Origin: Shewanella carassii
Lineage (GTDB): Bacteria > Pseudomonadota > Gammaproteobacteria > Enterobacterales > Shewanellaceae
Direction: 5' to 3'
Assembly: GCF_002777975.1 (NCBI RefSeq)
Contig: NZ_NGVS01000023.1
Span: forward strand, 69,700 to 133,699
Length of the DNA stretch: 64,000 nucleotides
Shown: positions 7,831 through 17,584 of the stretch, piece by piece
How the letters are laid out: every line of letters starts with the position of its first letter
Numbering within the stretch: the first letter of the stretch is position 1
Notes under the pieces: model-generated
Databases searched by the model: none
Told to the model about the DNA's origin: nothing
Seen by the model: the letters and a program-made list of their open reading frames with translations, nothing else
Translations under genes and position numbers: made by a program

Positions 7831-8796
7831 GTGGGACTTTCAAGGCGTTCGGTTATACACTTGCTTCTGTTGAGAATTGACCGGGAGCCAAGCATTTTGC
7901 TGACAAGCCGCCACTATTTGCGCGAAGGACCGGATTATCGTTTCGACGAGCAGGTCAGTTTTCTCGATATCAAGCAACAGTTCGGCTTTGCCAATGTGCG
8001 GGTAGGCAAGTGGGTCAGCGCTGAAGAATCACGGCTGGCTGCCAATCTGATATTTGATTCGCTGGCGGACCTGGCTTTTATACTCAAGTTGCCGCCGGAC
8101 GCCATTGGACTAAGACAAACCCTGAATCTGGACTTTGGTCTCGGCGGCCAGAAAGGTGTCTAGGCGCACTACGCCCCTCATGAAAGGATATTGGCGCTGG
8201 CGAAAAATGCCGGTGCCGGCGCCTTGGCCCATGAGTTTTGGCACGCCTTTGATCATTATATTGCCAAAGTAGCCTTTAGCATTCATTCAAGTGTCGACAA
8301 GCTAGTCTGCTCCCAGGACTCAGGCTTAGCATTTAGTGTTGGTAGTGCTATTGGTTTTGGCAGTGACCTCTATCTTAAAGATGTCGAGCTTAGACCCCAT
8401 CCACTCAACCGGCATTTGGCATTCCTATATCAAACTGTGCTGATAAGCCCGGATGGCCTTGAGCCGAGTGACTATGTGCGCCGGGCCATCGCCTTGGATA
8501 AACATTATGGCAGGCGCTATTTTTCGCTCCCAACGGAGTTGATGGCCCGGGCCTTTGAAGCCGCTATCGAGTCTTCTACCGACATACGGAACCAATACCT
8601 GGTGTCGGGTACGACTTTCTCACAGCTCAATGATGTCGGGGCCTATCCTGATGAGGCTCATAGACAAGCGATTCTCAACGCGCTGGCAAATTACTTTGGC
8701 ATGCTTGGTGAAGCGCTTATCCGCCAGAGTCATCGCGAAAGTAACTCAGGATTTGACTCATCAACAGAAGCCAAACGGAAGTTAACAGACTTATGA
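7831..8796 (+). pseudogene. CLCA_X-family zincin-like protein, interrupted by an in-frame amber codon
   Basis: Two open stretches, 7831-8160 and 8164-8796, are in the same frame and are separated only by a TAG at 8161-8163. The joined product reads GLGGQKGV-stop-AHYAPHERILALAKNAGAGALAHEFWHAFDHY, continuous in sense across the stop, so one protein of about 321 codons has been cut. The second half has a zinc-protease-like HEFWH motif (HExxH) and a downstream ELMARAFEA segment of the kind seen in related phage and plasmid zincins. A single C-to-T change (CAG to TAG) would explain the stop. The start is uncertain (GTG at 7831 is one choice). The fold resembles proteins labelled CLCA_X in Shewanella, whose role is unknown. 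The second half alone has only a TTG start at 8191 and no clear ribosome site. Confidence 0.7.
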
Positions 8797-8869
8797 TAAG
8801 CTCGATCGTTAGCTTCAGGAGTGACGACAACCTAAGCCCGAAATTCTTAAGTAAAAGGAGATTCACCCT

Positions 8870-9559
8870 ATGCCACAACTATTGATAACCGGTGCCAACC
8901 GCGGCATAGGATTGGCGTTGACCCAAGTCTATCTTGCCGCTGGTTGGGACGTATTGGCCTGTTGTCGCGATCCGGAAACGGCCGATGAACTACTGGAACT
9001 GGTCAACGAATTTCAGGGGCTGGAGGTGTTTGCTCTGGATGTGACCGACTATGAAGCGGTGGCAGACTTGGCTGAAGAGCTTGAGGGACGGGGCTTGGAT
9101 CTGCTGCTCAACAATGCGGGCTATTATGGCCCCAAAGGCTTGCTGTTGGGACAATTGCCTGTGGATGAATGGCGCACAGTGTTTGAAGTAAACAGCATAG
9201 CGCCTTGTAAGCTTGCCGAAGCTTTCCTGCCTCATCTTATCCAAGCAAAAGGCATCATAGCCAATATCTCATCCAAGGTCGGTAGTATGGCCGACAACCA
9301 GAGTGGTGGTGGTTATCTGTATCGTTCATCCAAGGCCGCGCTTAACTCGATCACCAAGAGTCTTGCCATAGATTTGGCCGATGCCGGTGTCAAAGCGGTA
9401 GCCTTGCATCCAGGTTGGGTGCAGACCAGCATGGGCGGCCCCAATGCGCTTATTGATGTGCGTACCTCGGCGGTTGGCATCAAACAACTGCTGGATCACC
9501 TCAGCCAGGCGCAAAGTGGCGGCTTTTACGACTACTTGGGGAACACCATAGCTTGGTGA
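8870..9559 (+). CDS. Short-chain dehydrogenase/reductase
   Basis: This 229-residue cytosolic oxidoreductase begins with the classical SDR cofactor loop TGANRGIG (about 7-14). It has LLNNAGYYG as the NAG motif, a serine at ANISSK, and the YRSSK active-site pair (YxxxK) near residues 157-161. An AAAAGGAG ribosome site supports the ATG. It resembles the small CsgA-like/carbonyl-reductase-like SDRs. The substrate cannot be read from sequence. It stands alone in the same direction as the broken gene upstream. Confidence 0.88.
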   Translation: MPQLLITGANRGIGLALTQVYLAAGWDVLACCRDPETADELLELVNEFQGLEVFALDVTDYEAVADLAEELEGRGLDLLLNNAGYYGPKGLLLGQLPVDEWRTVFEVNSIAPCKLAEAFLPHLIQAKGIIANISSKVGSMADNQSGGGYLYRSSKAALNSITKSLAIDLADAGVKAVALHPGWVQTSMGGPNALIDVRTSAVGIKQLLDHLSQAQSGGFYDYLGNTIAW

Positions 9560-9976
9560 GCAAACTGTTTATCTATCAACAGGGCTCCTTTGACGCTGAT
9601 AAACATCACTCAAGGGCAAGAAGAGTAGGGGCTTTTCGCTGAAAGCTTGAACTTAAAATCATACTTTAGATTGATGGTATTCAATGCCAGTTAGTACGAT
9701 GTGGTGGTATTGACTGAGTTACCTGTTTTGCTTGTATGGTTAACATAATGATTTATTGAATTAATTTGCTGATCCGTTGCAACCGCCCCCCATTTTGTAT
9801 CTATCATACTCCTGGAGGATCTCTCTACTACTTTTGCAGGGCGTATGTAATTTAAATGTTACATTTTGAGGGCGGAGTGTTTATCCGACTCAGTATGATG
9901 TTATATGTACTGGCTGAAAATTGTCCTAGGTTAAAACGGCCCTCGAGGCAAAATCATAATAACCAAGGAAATCATT
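9560..9976 (+). other. 417-bp intergenic region upstream of the secreted protease
   Basis: This A+T-rich gap carries no terminator that I can define for the SDR and no clear -35/-10 pair. A promoter for the protease must lie here. A GGAAAT stretch just before the ATG is a modest ribosome site. Confidence 0.3.
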
Positions 9977-11857
9977 ATGCAAAGGAAACATTTCATTGCG
10001 ATTGCAGTTGCTGCAGCCCTGAGCAGCCCGTTCGTTCTGGCACAGGACTATCAAGCCCAGTTACATGCGGTCAATCCTGCTAAAGCCATCAAAGATCAGT
10101 ACATAGTGGTGTTCAATACCCCGGCAGTTATCAACCTTAATGACCCGAATGGCGTCAGCGCCTACGCCAGCAGTATGGGCGCAAGGCTTGCCAACGAACA
10201 CGGCATTGAAGTCAGACAAAACTTTGGCAACAGCCTCAACGGGGTATTGGTCAAGGCCAATGCGGCTCAGATCCAGAGTCTGCTTAAAGATCCCAACATC
10301 AAATATGTTGAACAGGATCAAAGGGTGTCTATTGAACCTATGGTGGAAGCCGCCGGCGATCAAGGCGGAGCTACCTGGGGGCTTGACCGGATAGATCAGC
10401 GGGATCTGCCGCTCAACAGTAACTACCATTACGACTATGACGGCTCCGGCGTCACCGCTTTTGTCATCGATACAGGTGTACGTAACACCCATAATGAGTT
10501 TGGCGGCCGTGCCAGCAGTGGCTATGACTTTATCGATAACGATAACGACAGCAGTGACTGTAACGGTCATGGTACTCATGTTGCCGGGACTATAGGCGGC
10601 AGCACTTACGGGGTTGCCAAGAATGTCAATATTGTCGGGGTCAGGGTACTTAACTGCTCGGGCTCAGGTAGCAACTCCGGCGTGATTTCCGGGATCAACT
10701 GGGTGAAAAACAACGCCCAAGGGCCTTCTGTTGCCAACATGAGTTTGGGCGGCGGCGCCTCCCAGGCGCTGGATGATGCAGTAAATGCGGCCGTAGCGGC
10801 CGGGATAAGCTTTGTTGTGGCAGCGGGTAATGACAACAGTAATGCCTGTAACTATTCACCGGCGCGGGCCGCCAATGCGGTGACTGTGGGCTCTACCACC
10901 AGCACCGACAGTCGCTCAAGCTTCTCCAATTACGGCACCTGTCTGGACATCTATGCTCCGGGTTCGTCAATCACCTCGGCCTGGTACAACTCCAACAGCG
11001 CAACTAATACCATTAGTGGTACTTCCATGGCATCCCCCCATGTGGCCGGGGTGGCGGCACTTTATCTGGCGGAAAACCCAGCTCTGAGCCCGACTCAACT
11101 GACTAACTTGTTGGTAAGCCGCGCCTCATCCGGCAAAGTGGGCGATGCCAAGACAGGTTCACCCAACAAGCTGCTCTATTCTCTGGCAGCCGATGACGGC
11201 GGTTGTGGCAATGATTGTCCATCGGATGATACTGCATTAGATAACGGCGTGGGGATCAGTGTCAGCGGTGTCCAGGGTTCATCCAACTATTTCTATATCG
11301 ATGTCCCTGCGGGCGCTGCCGACTTGAACATAGATCTGGCTGGCGGCAGTGGTGATGCCGATCTCTATGTAAGCCAAGGCAGCAAACCCACGTTAAACAG
11401 CTACCAATGCCGCCCCTATAAGAGTGGCAACAATGAGAGCTGCAGCTTCAGCTCGCCGGCAGAAGGGCGCTGGTACGTGATGCTGCAGGGTTACAGTGCT
11501 TACAGCGGCGCCACATTAACGGCAACACACAACGCCGGTGGTGGTTGTGGCAGCGATTGTTTGGAAAATGGCGTGCCGAAGAGCAACTTGAGTGGCAGTG
11601 CGGGTTCAGAGCAGCATTTCACCGTCCAGGTTCCGGCGGGTGTTAGCCTGAATATTGTTACCAGCGGTGGCAGTGGTGACGCCGATCTCTATGTTCGCGC
11701 CGGGGCTGCACCTTCTACGTCTGTGTATGATTGCCGTCCATACAAGAGTGGTAATAGTGAAAGCTGCAGCTTTCAAGTCACCCTGGCGGCGACCTATCAT
11801 GTGATGATCCGCGGATACTCCGCCTTCTCGGGCATGCAACTCTTGGCAAGCTTCTGA
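9977..11857 (+). CDS. Secreted subtilase (S8, proteinase K/aqualysin type) with two PPC domains
   Basis: This 626-residue prepro-enzyme has a signal peptide of about 22 residues (cleavage after VLA), an inhibitor-I9 propeptide (about 38-120) and an S8 catalytic domain. Catalytic residues are Asp165 (VIDTG), His198 (NGHGTH), oxyanion Asn285 (AAGND) and Ser350 (SGTSMASPH). Two homologous bacterial pre-peptidase C-terminal (PPC) domains follow (about 430-515 and 540-626), each with SGDADLYV and [13 protein letters not shown] and preceded by a short Gly/Cys linker (GGCGNDC, GGCGSDC). It is expected to be exported, processed and used for extracellular protein digestion. It is monocistronic with a strong terminator. 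Confidence 0.93.
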   Translation: MQRKHFIAIAVAAALSSPFVLAQDYQAQLHAVNPAKAIKDQYIVVFNTPAVINLNDPNGVSAYASSMGARLANEHGIEVRQNFGNSLNGVLVKANAAQIQSLLKDPNIKYVEQDQRVSIEPMVEAAGDQGGATWGLDRIDQRDLPLNSNYHYDYDGSGVTAFVIDTGVRNTHNEFGGRASSGYDFIDNDNDSSDCNGHGTHVAGTIGGSTYGVAKNVNIVGVRVLNCSGSGSNSGVISGINWVKNNAQGPSVANMSLGGGASQALDDAVNAAVAAGISFVVAAGNDNSNACNYSPARAANAVTVGSTTSTDSRSSFSNYGTCLDIYAPGSSITSAWYNSNSATNTISGTSMASPHVAGVAALYLAENPALSPTQLTNLLVSRASSGKVGDAKTGSPNKLLYSLAADDGGCGNDCPSDDTALDNGVGISVSGVQGSSNYFYIDVPAGAADLNIDLAGGSGDADLYVSQGSKPTLNSYQCRPYKSGNNESCSFSSPAEGRWYVMLQGYSAYSGATLTATHNAGGGCGSDCLENGVPKSNLSGSAGSEQHFTVQVPAGVSLNIVTSGGSGDADLYVRAGAAPSTSVYDCRPYKSGNSESCSFQVTLAATYHVMIRGYSAFSGMQLLASF

Positions 11858-11870
11858 CAATAAAAGGATA

Positions 11871-11896
11871 AAAAGCCGCCGGGAGGCGGCTTTTTT
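11871..11896 (+). terminator. Terminator of the protease gene
   Basis: A perfect 10-bp stem (11871-11880 with 11885-11894) with a GGGA loop and six T follows the stop by 13 bp. Confidence 0.92.
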
Positions 11897-11963
11897 ACGG
11901 ACTCGATAGTACTCATTCACAAAAGAGAACATCCACTTAAGAGACTGGATTTGCATACCAGGA

Positions 11964-13103
11964 TTAATCGCTCGGCAGTGAAGAAGGGCTCACCTGAGTT
12001 CGCGGAAATGCAGCCGAGACACAGGGAATAACCTCAAAACGATAGCCATAAAGCTCGCCGGTGTCGGGCAAGATCTGCAACAGCTCGTAATCATTGAGTT
12101 CAACGCCGCTCGCATTGGCAGACATCTGGCAGCGACTGCGGCCATCGGCTTCCATGCCAAAAGCGAAGTCGGCCACAAGTTGCCTCACTTTGTGCCTATA
12201 GGCGGCGGTGAAACGGGCGTATACCAATGCATCATCTTCTGTTTTTGCTTCGTTATTTTCCGTTTCTTGCGCTTGTGATTTCTGTCCTGCTGGATCCTGA
12301 CCTTCAGTATTCAGCTTGTTTGCTTCTTGCTGAGCGCTTAAAGCCTCGTTTCCTTGGGCGGTGTCCGGGACATGCAAAGGGGAGAGGTTTGCATTTGCTT
12401 TATCCTCGTTTGGCTTAAACTGACCATTAAAGGAGAAGCTGACACCCTTGTCATCTACCCTGAAGCGGCTCTCCATGAAACGCTCCATATCGACCAGCAA
12501 CATCAGATGATGCAAGATTAAAAACGATAACATGAGCCTGAGAAAGGCTGTGCTCACAGGATAGGCGTACTTGGGCTGCCATTTGAAGCCGATAAGCCCC
12601 ACCAGTTTGAGCAGCAGCAGTCCTACCAGGTAGATGGGCAGTAACATCTGCAGCAGCAACAGGGCGATACTGCTGGTGATCACCATCCAAACCGGAAGCT
12701 CCAGTAACAGGGCGAAGTTATGGGTATAGTTGAAATGCGCTGCCGACACGCCGGTGACTTCATTGACTATGGCACCGCTACTGGCCAGCGAAAAGTTGGC
12801 TATGGTGGCATAAAACAGCAAAATGACCGCCTTGCCCGCCAAAGAGTGCCACAGTTTGTTGAATAGTGGCCAAAACTCAATAACCAGCGCGCTGACTGTG
12901 AGCAGGGTTGTCAACGAAGGGTGTTGTTCATAAAACGGCAGACTGAATAGCGCCAACAGGTAAAGCTTTTGGGCCGTGCTCAGCTTGGCGAGCCATTGAC
13001 TGATACCTGTGCGGAACCTTTCTGCAAAGGTCGAGATCTTATGATACAGCTGCAGGATTGTCTGGCGGATGAGTTCCGTTGTTCTCATGCAAATGTTACC
13101 CAA
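11964..13103 (-). CDS. Integral membrane protein of unknown function
   Basis: This is a 379-residue protein I do not recognise. The N-terminal 210 residues contain about five hydrophobic segments, around residues 47-60, 62-75, 90-105, 130-165 and 185-205. A charged, low-complexity linker rich in Q, E, N and K (about 235-290) joins them to a C-terminal soluble domain of about 85 residues (YARFTAAYRHKVRQLVADF onward). That domain has two cysteines spaced for a disulfide (RCQMS and IPCVS), so it may be periplasmic. The initiating ATG could be the first or the one five codons later (MRTTEL). It stands alone, convergent with the protease gene, and nothing nearby suggests a role. Confidence 0.75.
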   Translation of the reverse strand: MGNICMRTTELIRQTILQLYHKISTFAERFRTGISQWLAKLSTAQKLYLLALFSLPFYEQHPSLTTLLTVSALVIEFWPLFNKLWHSLAGKAVILLFYATIANFSLASSGAIVNEVTGVSAAHFNYTHNFALLLELPVWMVITSSIALLLLQMLLPIYLVGLLLLKLVGLIGFKWQPKYAYPVSTAFLRLMLSFLILHHLMLLVDMERFMESRFRVDDKGVSFSFNGQFKPNEDKANANLSPLHVPDTAQGNEALSAQQEANKLNTEGQDPAGQKSQAQETENNEAKTEDDALVYARFTAAYRHKVRQLVADFAFGMEADGRSRCQMSANASGVELNDYELLQILPDTGELYGYRFEVIPCVSAAFPRTQVSPSSLPSD

Positions 13104-13284
13104 CTAAAGGCTCGGTTCGATGCCGCATTGTTACCAAAATACAACGAGAGGACAACACTTTATAAAGGGAAATAGTCAAACCTTGGATCAAGCTTTAGCT
13201 TGAATGGCTGCACCGCGCAATTGAATCAACAAGAACACTCAAGAGTGGTGTATGGATTTTGCTCAAGATCTTTCTGTATGAATT

Positions 13285-13293
13285 TGCTACAAT
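13285..13293 (+). promoter_or_regulatory. Extended -10 promoter for the small basic protein
   Basis: TGCTACAAT is a consensus extended -10 element (TGn plus TACAAT) with no good -35. It would start a transcript near 13300 and leave a leader of about 270 nt before the small gene. Confidence 0.45.
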
Positions 13294-13492
13294 GTCTTTT
13301 CGCTCTGAATTAACTCTTGTCCGGGACATTGTATCCGGGCTGCTCTGTTTACCCAGACTCAACCGAACCGTTACCGCCAATTTGTTGCGGCAGGGAAGCT
13401 TTTTGTCGCGACTGGCATTTCATCCTAACGGTCTTCTTTAAACAGACCTCAAGCGCTTATCAGAGGGTTGAACAAAAAGCGAAGCCGTTGCC

Positions 13493-13531
13493 CGGGCCTA
13501 CATGGGCAAGGTCGGGCCCGTCAGGACCTTG
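13493..13531 (+). promoter_or_regulatory. Interleaved stem pairing (pseudoknot or switch) in a leader
   Basis: CGGGCC (13493-13498) can pair with GGCCCG (13515-13520), and CAAGGTC (13507-13513) can pair with GACCTTG (13525-13531). The arms alternate, so the two stems either form an H-type pseudoknot or exclude one another. The element ends about 25 nt before the CGGAGG ribosome site of the following gene. No function is known to me. Confidence 0.4.
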
Positions 13532-13571
13532 GATTCACAGTCAGAAGCGACTTACCGGAGGTAAATGCACT

Positions 13572-13844
13572 ATGACAATCGCTGACGTATTGACAGAAAA
13601 ACACTCACCACTTTATCACACAGAAGACAAGACGGTTGTTTCCCATACCCAAAGAGACGAGGGCGACTGGGTTCAACACACTCTGATGTTGGAAAATTGC
13701 GATGCACCGTTTCGCTTCAAGCGCCCCAAGAAATACCGTTCGCTTAAAGGTTCCCGCGTTTCGGTTGATTATTACCCGCAAACAACCATAGTAGCCGGTT
13801 TTGAGATGGAAACCATGAAAGTAGTCAGGATCCGTCGCTGCTGA
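13572..13844 (+). CDS. Small basic conserved-looking protein of unknown function
   Basis: This is a 90-residue protein. A CGGAGG ribosome site (13555-13560) about 11 nt upstream decides the ATG at 13572, although the frame is open further upstream. The C-terminal half is basic and beta-rich (FRFKRPKKYRSLKGSRVSVDYYP, ending KVVRIRRC), which would suit a small nucleic-acid-binding barrel, but I recognise no family. The 5' leader is unusually long and structured. The next gene, a diguanylate cyclase, begins 128 bp downstream with its own spacing, so co-transcription is unclear. Confidence 0.7.
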   Translation: MTIADVLTEKHSPLYHTEDKTVVSHTQRDEGDWVQHTLMLENCDAPFRFKRPKKYRSLKGSRVSVDYYPQTTIVAGFEMETMKVVRIRRC

Positions 13845-13972
13845 AAAAAACTGCTGGAAATGCCTAACGAATGTTAATATTTGGTGTGTTTCCGGTGAGT
13901 GTTCTTTGAGCCCGGGCCAATAACCCGGGTCGAACCCGCCAGTCTCATGCTTTTTAAGGATATTCCGGCCAC

Positions 13973-15439
13973 ATGAAGCCTTTCTTTTTAGCTTTGGACC
14001 CCGCTCTGAGCAGGTTGTTTTCGTGGTCGCGCTCAGTCGCTGCGGCATGGATGACGCTAACGACTCTGATACTGGTTTTGATATTGTCCCCAGGTTCTCT
14101 GCAAGCGGCAGATGAAAATGGACAAACTCCGCAGCATCAAAAACGACAATTATTAATTACTAATTCCAGTTCTTGGAAACCCTTTTCCTATTTGAATGAT
14201 GCCGGTGAGCCCAGCGGTATTTTGGTGGATATTTGGCGCGAGTATGCCAAGGCCAATCGGGTCGACATACGTTTTATATTGACAGATTGGCAAGGTTCAC
14301 TGGATTTGGTCCGTAATGGGCAGGCCGATATTCACGCCGGGCTACTCTGGTCTCGGGAGCGAGAGCATTATCTCGATTATGCTCGCGAGTTACTGGGAAT
14401 AGAAAGCCAGTTATTCTTCAATCAAAAGTTGCTCGGTGTTGAGCCCGATGGGTATCTCATGAATGGCGGTGAGGTTGGAGTCGTGCGGGGCGGTTATGAA
14501 GAATCCTTTGTGCGTCAAAAATATCCGCGAGCCAGTGTATTGACCTATGCCAGTAACGAATTGATGCTCAAGGCCGCCTTTGATGACAAGTTAAAAGTCT
14601 TTGTTGCCGATCTGCAAGTGGCTAATTTTTATCTTTATACTTCACGCGAACCCGCGCGTTTTATTCCTGTTCGTCATCTTTACAGCGCTCAAATTCGACC
14701 CGCAGTGAAAGAGGGCAATCGTGCGCTATTGGAGGAAATCCGTCAGGGACTGGCTCGCATTCCCGATTCAGAATATCAGAGGATCCTGAATCGTTGGATG
14801 TACGTGGAAACTGTCTATCCACGCTATCTGCTGCAAAGCGGACTTGCGCTACTCCTGCTCGGGATCCTGATTTATATTGTTGCTCTGCGGCGCACTGTTG
14901 CTGCTCGAACCGCTGAACTGAAAGCCGCAAATGCTGAACTGGCTTATTGGGCGACGACAGATGGTTTAACCGGTATAACCAATCGACGGGCCTTTATGGA
15001 TGCGCTGGAGCGAACGTGTGACAGTCGAAGCTATGACAGTCTGACCTTACTTTTGTTTGATATCGATAATTTTAAGCGGATTAATGATAATTATGGTCAT
15101 CATATCGGAGATGAAGTCATCAATCTGTTGGCGCAGACTGTGGAGAAGGTGCTGCCCGATGGGGCCGTATTTGGACGCATCGGGGGAGAGGAGTTTTGCA
15201 TCATGTTGCAGGGGATGACTGAGCCCGATGCCCAAACACTGACTTCCATGATATTGAAATCGGTCAATCAGCAGCCTTTTGCCACTAAGGCCGGCAAACT
15301 AGCCGTCAGTATCAGCATAGGTGCCGTGTATGTCGGGCCCGGAAAACATGATGCCAAACTGATTCTGGCCGATGCTGATCGCTTGATGTATCAGGTCAAG
15401 AATTCCGGGCGTAACGATTTCCTGTTTCGGCATCTTTGA
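13973..15439 (+). CDS. Diguanylate cyclase with periplasmic solute-binding sensor domain
   Basis: This 488-residue inner-membrane protein is predicted to make cyclic di-GMP in response to a periplasmic ligand. It has an N-terminal membrane segment (about 22-45, ending SLQA) and a type-3 solute-binding domain (about 55-270: WKPFSYLNDAGEPSGILVDIWREY is the classic opening). A second membrane helix (about 283-303), a short coiled linker (ELKAANAELAYWA) and a GGDEF domain from about 325 follow. The active motif is intact as GGEEF at 404-408, with DGLTGITNRRAF and DIDNFKRINDNYGHHIGD before it. The usual RxxD inhibitory site five residues upstream is absent, so product inhibition may be weak. The ligand may be an amino acid, as is usual for this domain. 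Confidence 0.93.
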   Translation: MKPFFLALDPALSRLFSWSRSVAAAWMTLTTLILVLILSPGSLQAADENGQTPQHQKRQLLITNSSSWKPFSYLNDAGEPSGILVDIWREYAKANRVDIRFILTDWQGSLDLVRNGQADIHAGLLWSREREHYLDYARELLGIESQLFFNQKLLGVEPDGYLMNGGEVGVVRGGYEESFVRQKYPRASVLTYASNELMLKAAFDDKLKVFVADLQVANFYLYTSREPARFIPVRHLYSAQIRPAVKEGNRALLEEIRQGLARIPDSEYQRILNRWMYVETVYPRYLLQSGLALLLLGILIYIVALRRTVAARTAELKAANAELAYWATTDGLTGITNRRAFMDALERTCDSRSYDSLTLLLFDIDNFKRINDNYGHHIGDEVINLLAQTVEKVLPDGAVFGRIGGEEFCIMLQGMTEPDAQTLTSMILKSVNQQPFATKAGKLAVSISIGAVYVGPGKHDAKLILADADRLMYQVKNSGRNDFLFRHL

Positions 15440-15477
15440 CTGAGTCATTCAGAAGGAGCCGCACGCCTTGGTAGGTT

Positions 15478-16938
15478 TTATTCAAGCGCCATTAACAACC
15501 TGTATTCATCTAGGGCATATTGGTCTGTCATGCCGCTGATGTAGTCTTGCAACAAACGGCATCTATGGTAAAACTCAGGATATTGCTTGGCTTGCGTGGC
15601 GCGTTTGTAGGTCGCCAGGTGTTTGCCTGGAAGTTTATGGAATAGCCGAGTTTCAATGAGTGCAGTCTTGGGGAGGCCTTGCACCAGTTTGCTAAACTCA
15701 TCTTCGCTCAATGCCAGCAGGGAGCGATAGTTATCCAGTAAACCTGTGATGATCCTGTATCCCTGCAGTTCAAGCTTTTCGACTTCTCGGTGACAAAATA
15801 CTTGCTTAATGGCGACTTGCTTGAGGGTTTCTGTAATAGCGTGTTGATAACCGCCGTCTTCAAGCAGCGACTCGTTCAAGCTGCCATGGTACACGGCGTC
15901 AATATTGTCGATAAAGCGTTTGGCGGCATGATTGACCAAGGGATGGATCAGTTTAACCCTGAGAAAGGTAAAAAATTGGCTCTGCTGGTTGATTGCAAGA
16001 TGTTGCGCGCTGTTGTCTGCGGCTTCAATCGCCTTACTCATAAAATCATTATAAGCGAGGGCGTATTCTTTACCGGCTATTTGTCGTAGGTACTCTTCCT
16101 GCAGACTCTGTTTTAGGGTATCTAACTCTATAATGCCTTTTTCTACCGCATCTTCAATGTCGGCCAGGCAATATGAAATATCATCGGCGGCCTCCATGAT
16201 GTAACTCACCGGGTGGCGGCAACCGGGCATTATCTGCAGCGCATCCGTAAGCTCGGCAATCAACCTGGATTCACTGGCGTAATAACCCACTTTTTTCATC
16301 AGATAGCTTTGATGTGGTGGAATGCCATCTTTGAGCAATGTGCCTGGACGGGTGTACTTCATTATACCGGCAAGCTGGCTGTAGGTTAGGTTCAGTCCAA
16401 GCAAGGCGTGGATCAAGCGAATGCCTTGAGCGTTTCCTTCAAAATGGGACAGATCCTGCATTAATTCCGGATGCGCTTGGGCGAAACCTTGAGGGGCAAG
16501 CTTGGGAAGATGGCGCCCGAACCAATCGCTGATAGCCGCTTCACCGAAGTGGCCAAAGGGGGGATTGCCCACATCGTGCATCAAACAGCTCATTTCCACC
16601 AGAGTTTCCAGTTGTCGTTCCAGATATTGCAGGCCCCAGCGTTCTGTATTCTGACCCAGTTGCTTATATATCTTCTGAGCGATAAAGCGGCCCACTTGCT
16701 GAACTTCCATCGAGTGTGTCAAGCGACTGCGTACCGCGGCATTGCGCTCCAGCGGAAACACCTGGGTCTTTTGCTGAAGGCGGCGGATCGCCGCCGAGTT
16801 AATGATGCGCCCACGATCGCTTTCCAGCGCCAGTTGCAGTTTTTCCGGATTATCTACCCGGGTGTCTTCAGGCTTACCAAAGGGGCGCTGCGCCGTAATT
16901 TTACGGCGAAAATCTATCTCTGAATGCTTGTCCGACAC
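15478..16938 (-). CDS. dgt: dGTP triphosphohydrolase Dgt
   Basis: This 486-residue HD-domain enzyme hydrolyses dGTP to deoxyguanosine and triphosphate. The metal site is visible as SRLTHSMEV, then CLMHDVGNPPFGHFGE (the HD pair), then EAADDISYCLADIEDA with the later Asp. The opening RPFGKPEDTR and INSAAIRRLQQKTQVFP is typical of the long E. coli-type Dgt (about 505 aa). I choose the GTG at 16938 because GGAGG lies 9 nt upstream; an ATG at 17010 would add 24 residues without a ribosome site. A second, shorter dGTPase is encoded at 53.6 kb. Together with ribonucleotide reductase they bear on the dNTP pool, and dGTPases of this superfamily can also restrict phage. Confidence 0.95.
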   Translation of the reverse strand: MSDKHSEIDFRRKITAQRPFGKPEDTRVDNPEKLQLALESDRGRIINSAAIRRLQQKTQVFPLERNAAVRSRLTHSMEVQQVGRFIAQKIYKQLGQNTERWGLQYLERQLETLVEMSCLMHDVGNPPFGHFGEAAISDWFGRHLPKLAPQGFAQAHPELMQDLSHFEGNAQGIRLIHALLGLNLTYSQLAGIMKYTRPGTLLKDGIPPHQSYLMKKVGYYASESRLIAELTDALQIMPGCRHPVSYIMEAADDISYCLADIEDAVEKGIIELDTLKQSLQEEYLRQIAGKEYALAYNDFMSKAIEAADNSAQHLAINQQSQFFTFLRVKLIHPLVNHAAKRFIDNIDAVYHGSLNESLLEDGGYQHAITETLKQVAIKQVFCHREVEKLELQGYRIITGLLDNYRSLLALSEDEFSKLVQGLPKTALIETRLFHKLPGKHLATYKRATQAKQYPEFYHRCRLLQDYISGMTDQYALDEYRLLMALE

Positions 16939-17125
16939 TGAAAAACCTCCAATAAGTGTTTGCTTAAGCAAGAAAATGACGTGGTCTTGTATGTTACTCC
17001 AATGTGCCACAGTTTACCCTTAGGAACCAATTTGTCGCACTCAATGTAAATTTGCGATGAGTTCGATAGCGAAGTGGGTCATCGCGGAGTAATATCCTGA
17101 TAAATTCTTTGTCAGAGATGTGTTA

Positions 17126-17584
17126 ATGATCAAATCGTTAAGTGTGATGTTGCTGCTTATTCTGGCTGCAACGCTCGGTTTCCTGATGTTCCATGGCGAT
17201 GATGCCATGCCGGATGCGCTCAAAGGGGAATGGACTACAGGTTGCCTCAGTGACGGTAAACTGGGAAAAGAGTTTGTCATGCGCTTTGATGAAAACCGCT
17301 ACCACAGTATTGCCAATCTTTATGACAACAGCCAATGTACGGGAGCGCCCCTGAGCCAAATCAAGGGTAGCGCCTATATCGAGTCCGTAGGTGGAAAAAT
17401 CACAACGTGTGAAGGTTTGGAAGCTGATAAGGCTATGCTCTACTGGGATGAACTGGGTGATGCCAAGGCGTTTGTCTATTTCATCAATGAACATGGTGAA
17501 CTTCTTACCGGCCGACCCAATGAGGATAAGAGCGCAACGGCGCAGTGGTGTCTCGATCAAGACGCGAAGTTCCATCGTCGTTGA
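17126..17584 (+). CDS. Membrane-anchored periplasmic protein of unknown function
   Basis: This 152-residue protein has an N-terminal hydrophobic anchor (MIKSLSVMLLLILAATLGFL) and a soluble domain with four cysteines (TGCLS, SQCTG, TTCEG, QWCLD) that could form two disulfides outside the cytoplasm. The ATG at 17126 is preferred to a GTG six bases earlier. I recognise no family. It is divergent from dgt, whose start lies about 190 bp away, and is followed by 270 bp without a gene. Confidence 0.65.
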   Translation: MIKSLSVMLLLILAATLGFLMFHGDDAMPDALKGEWTTGCLSDGKLGKEFVMRFDENRYHSIANLYDNSQCTGAPLSQIKGSAYIESVGGKITTCEGLEADKAMLYWDELGDAKAFVYFINEHGELLTGRPNEDKSATAQWCLDQDAKFHRR

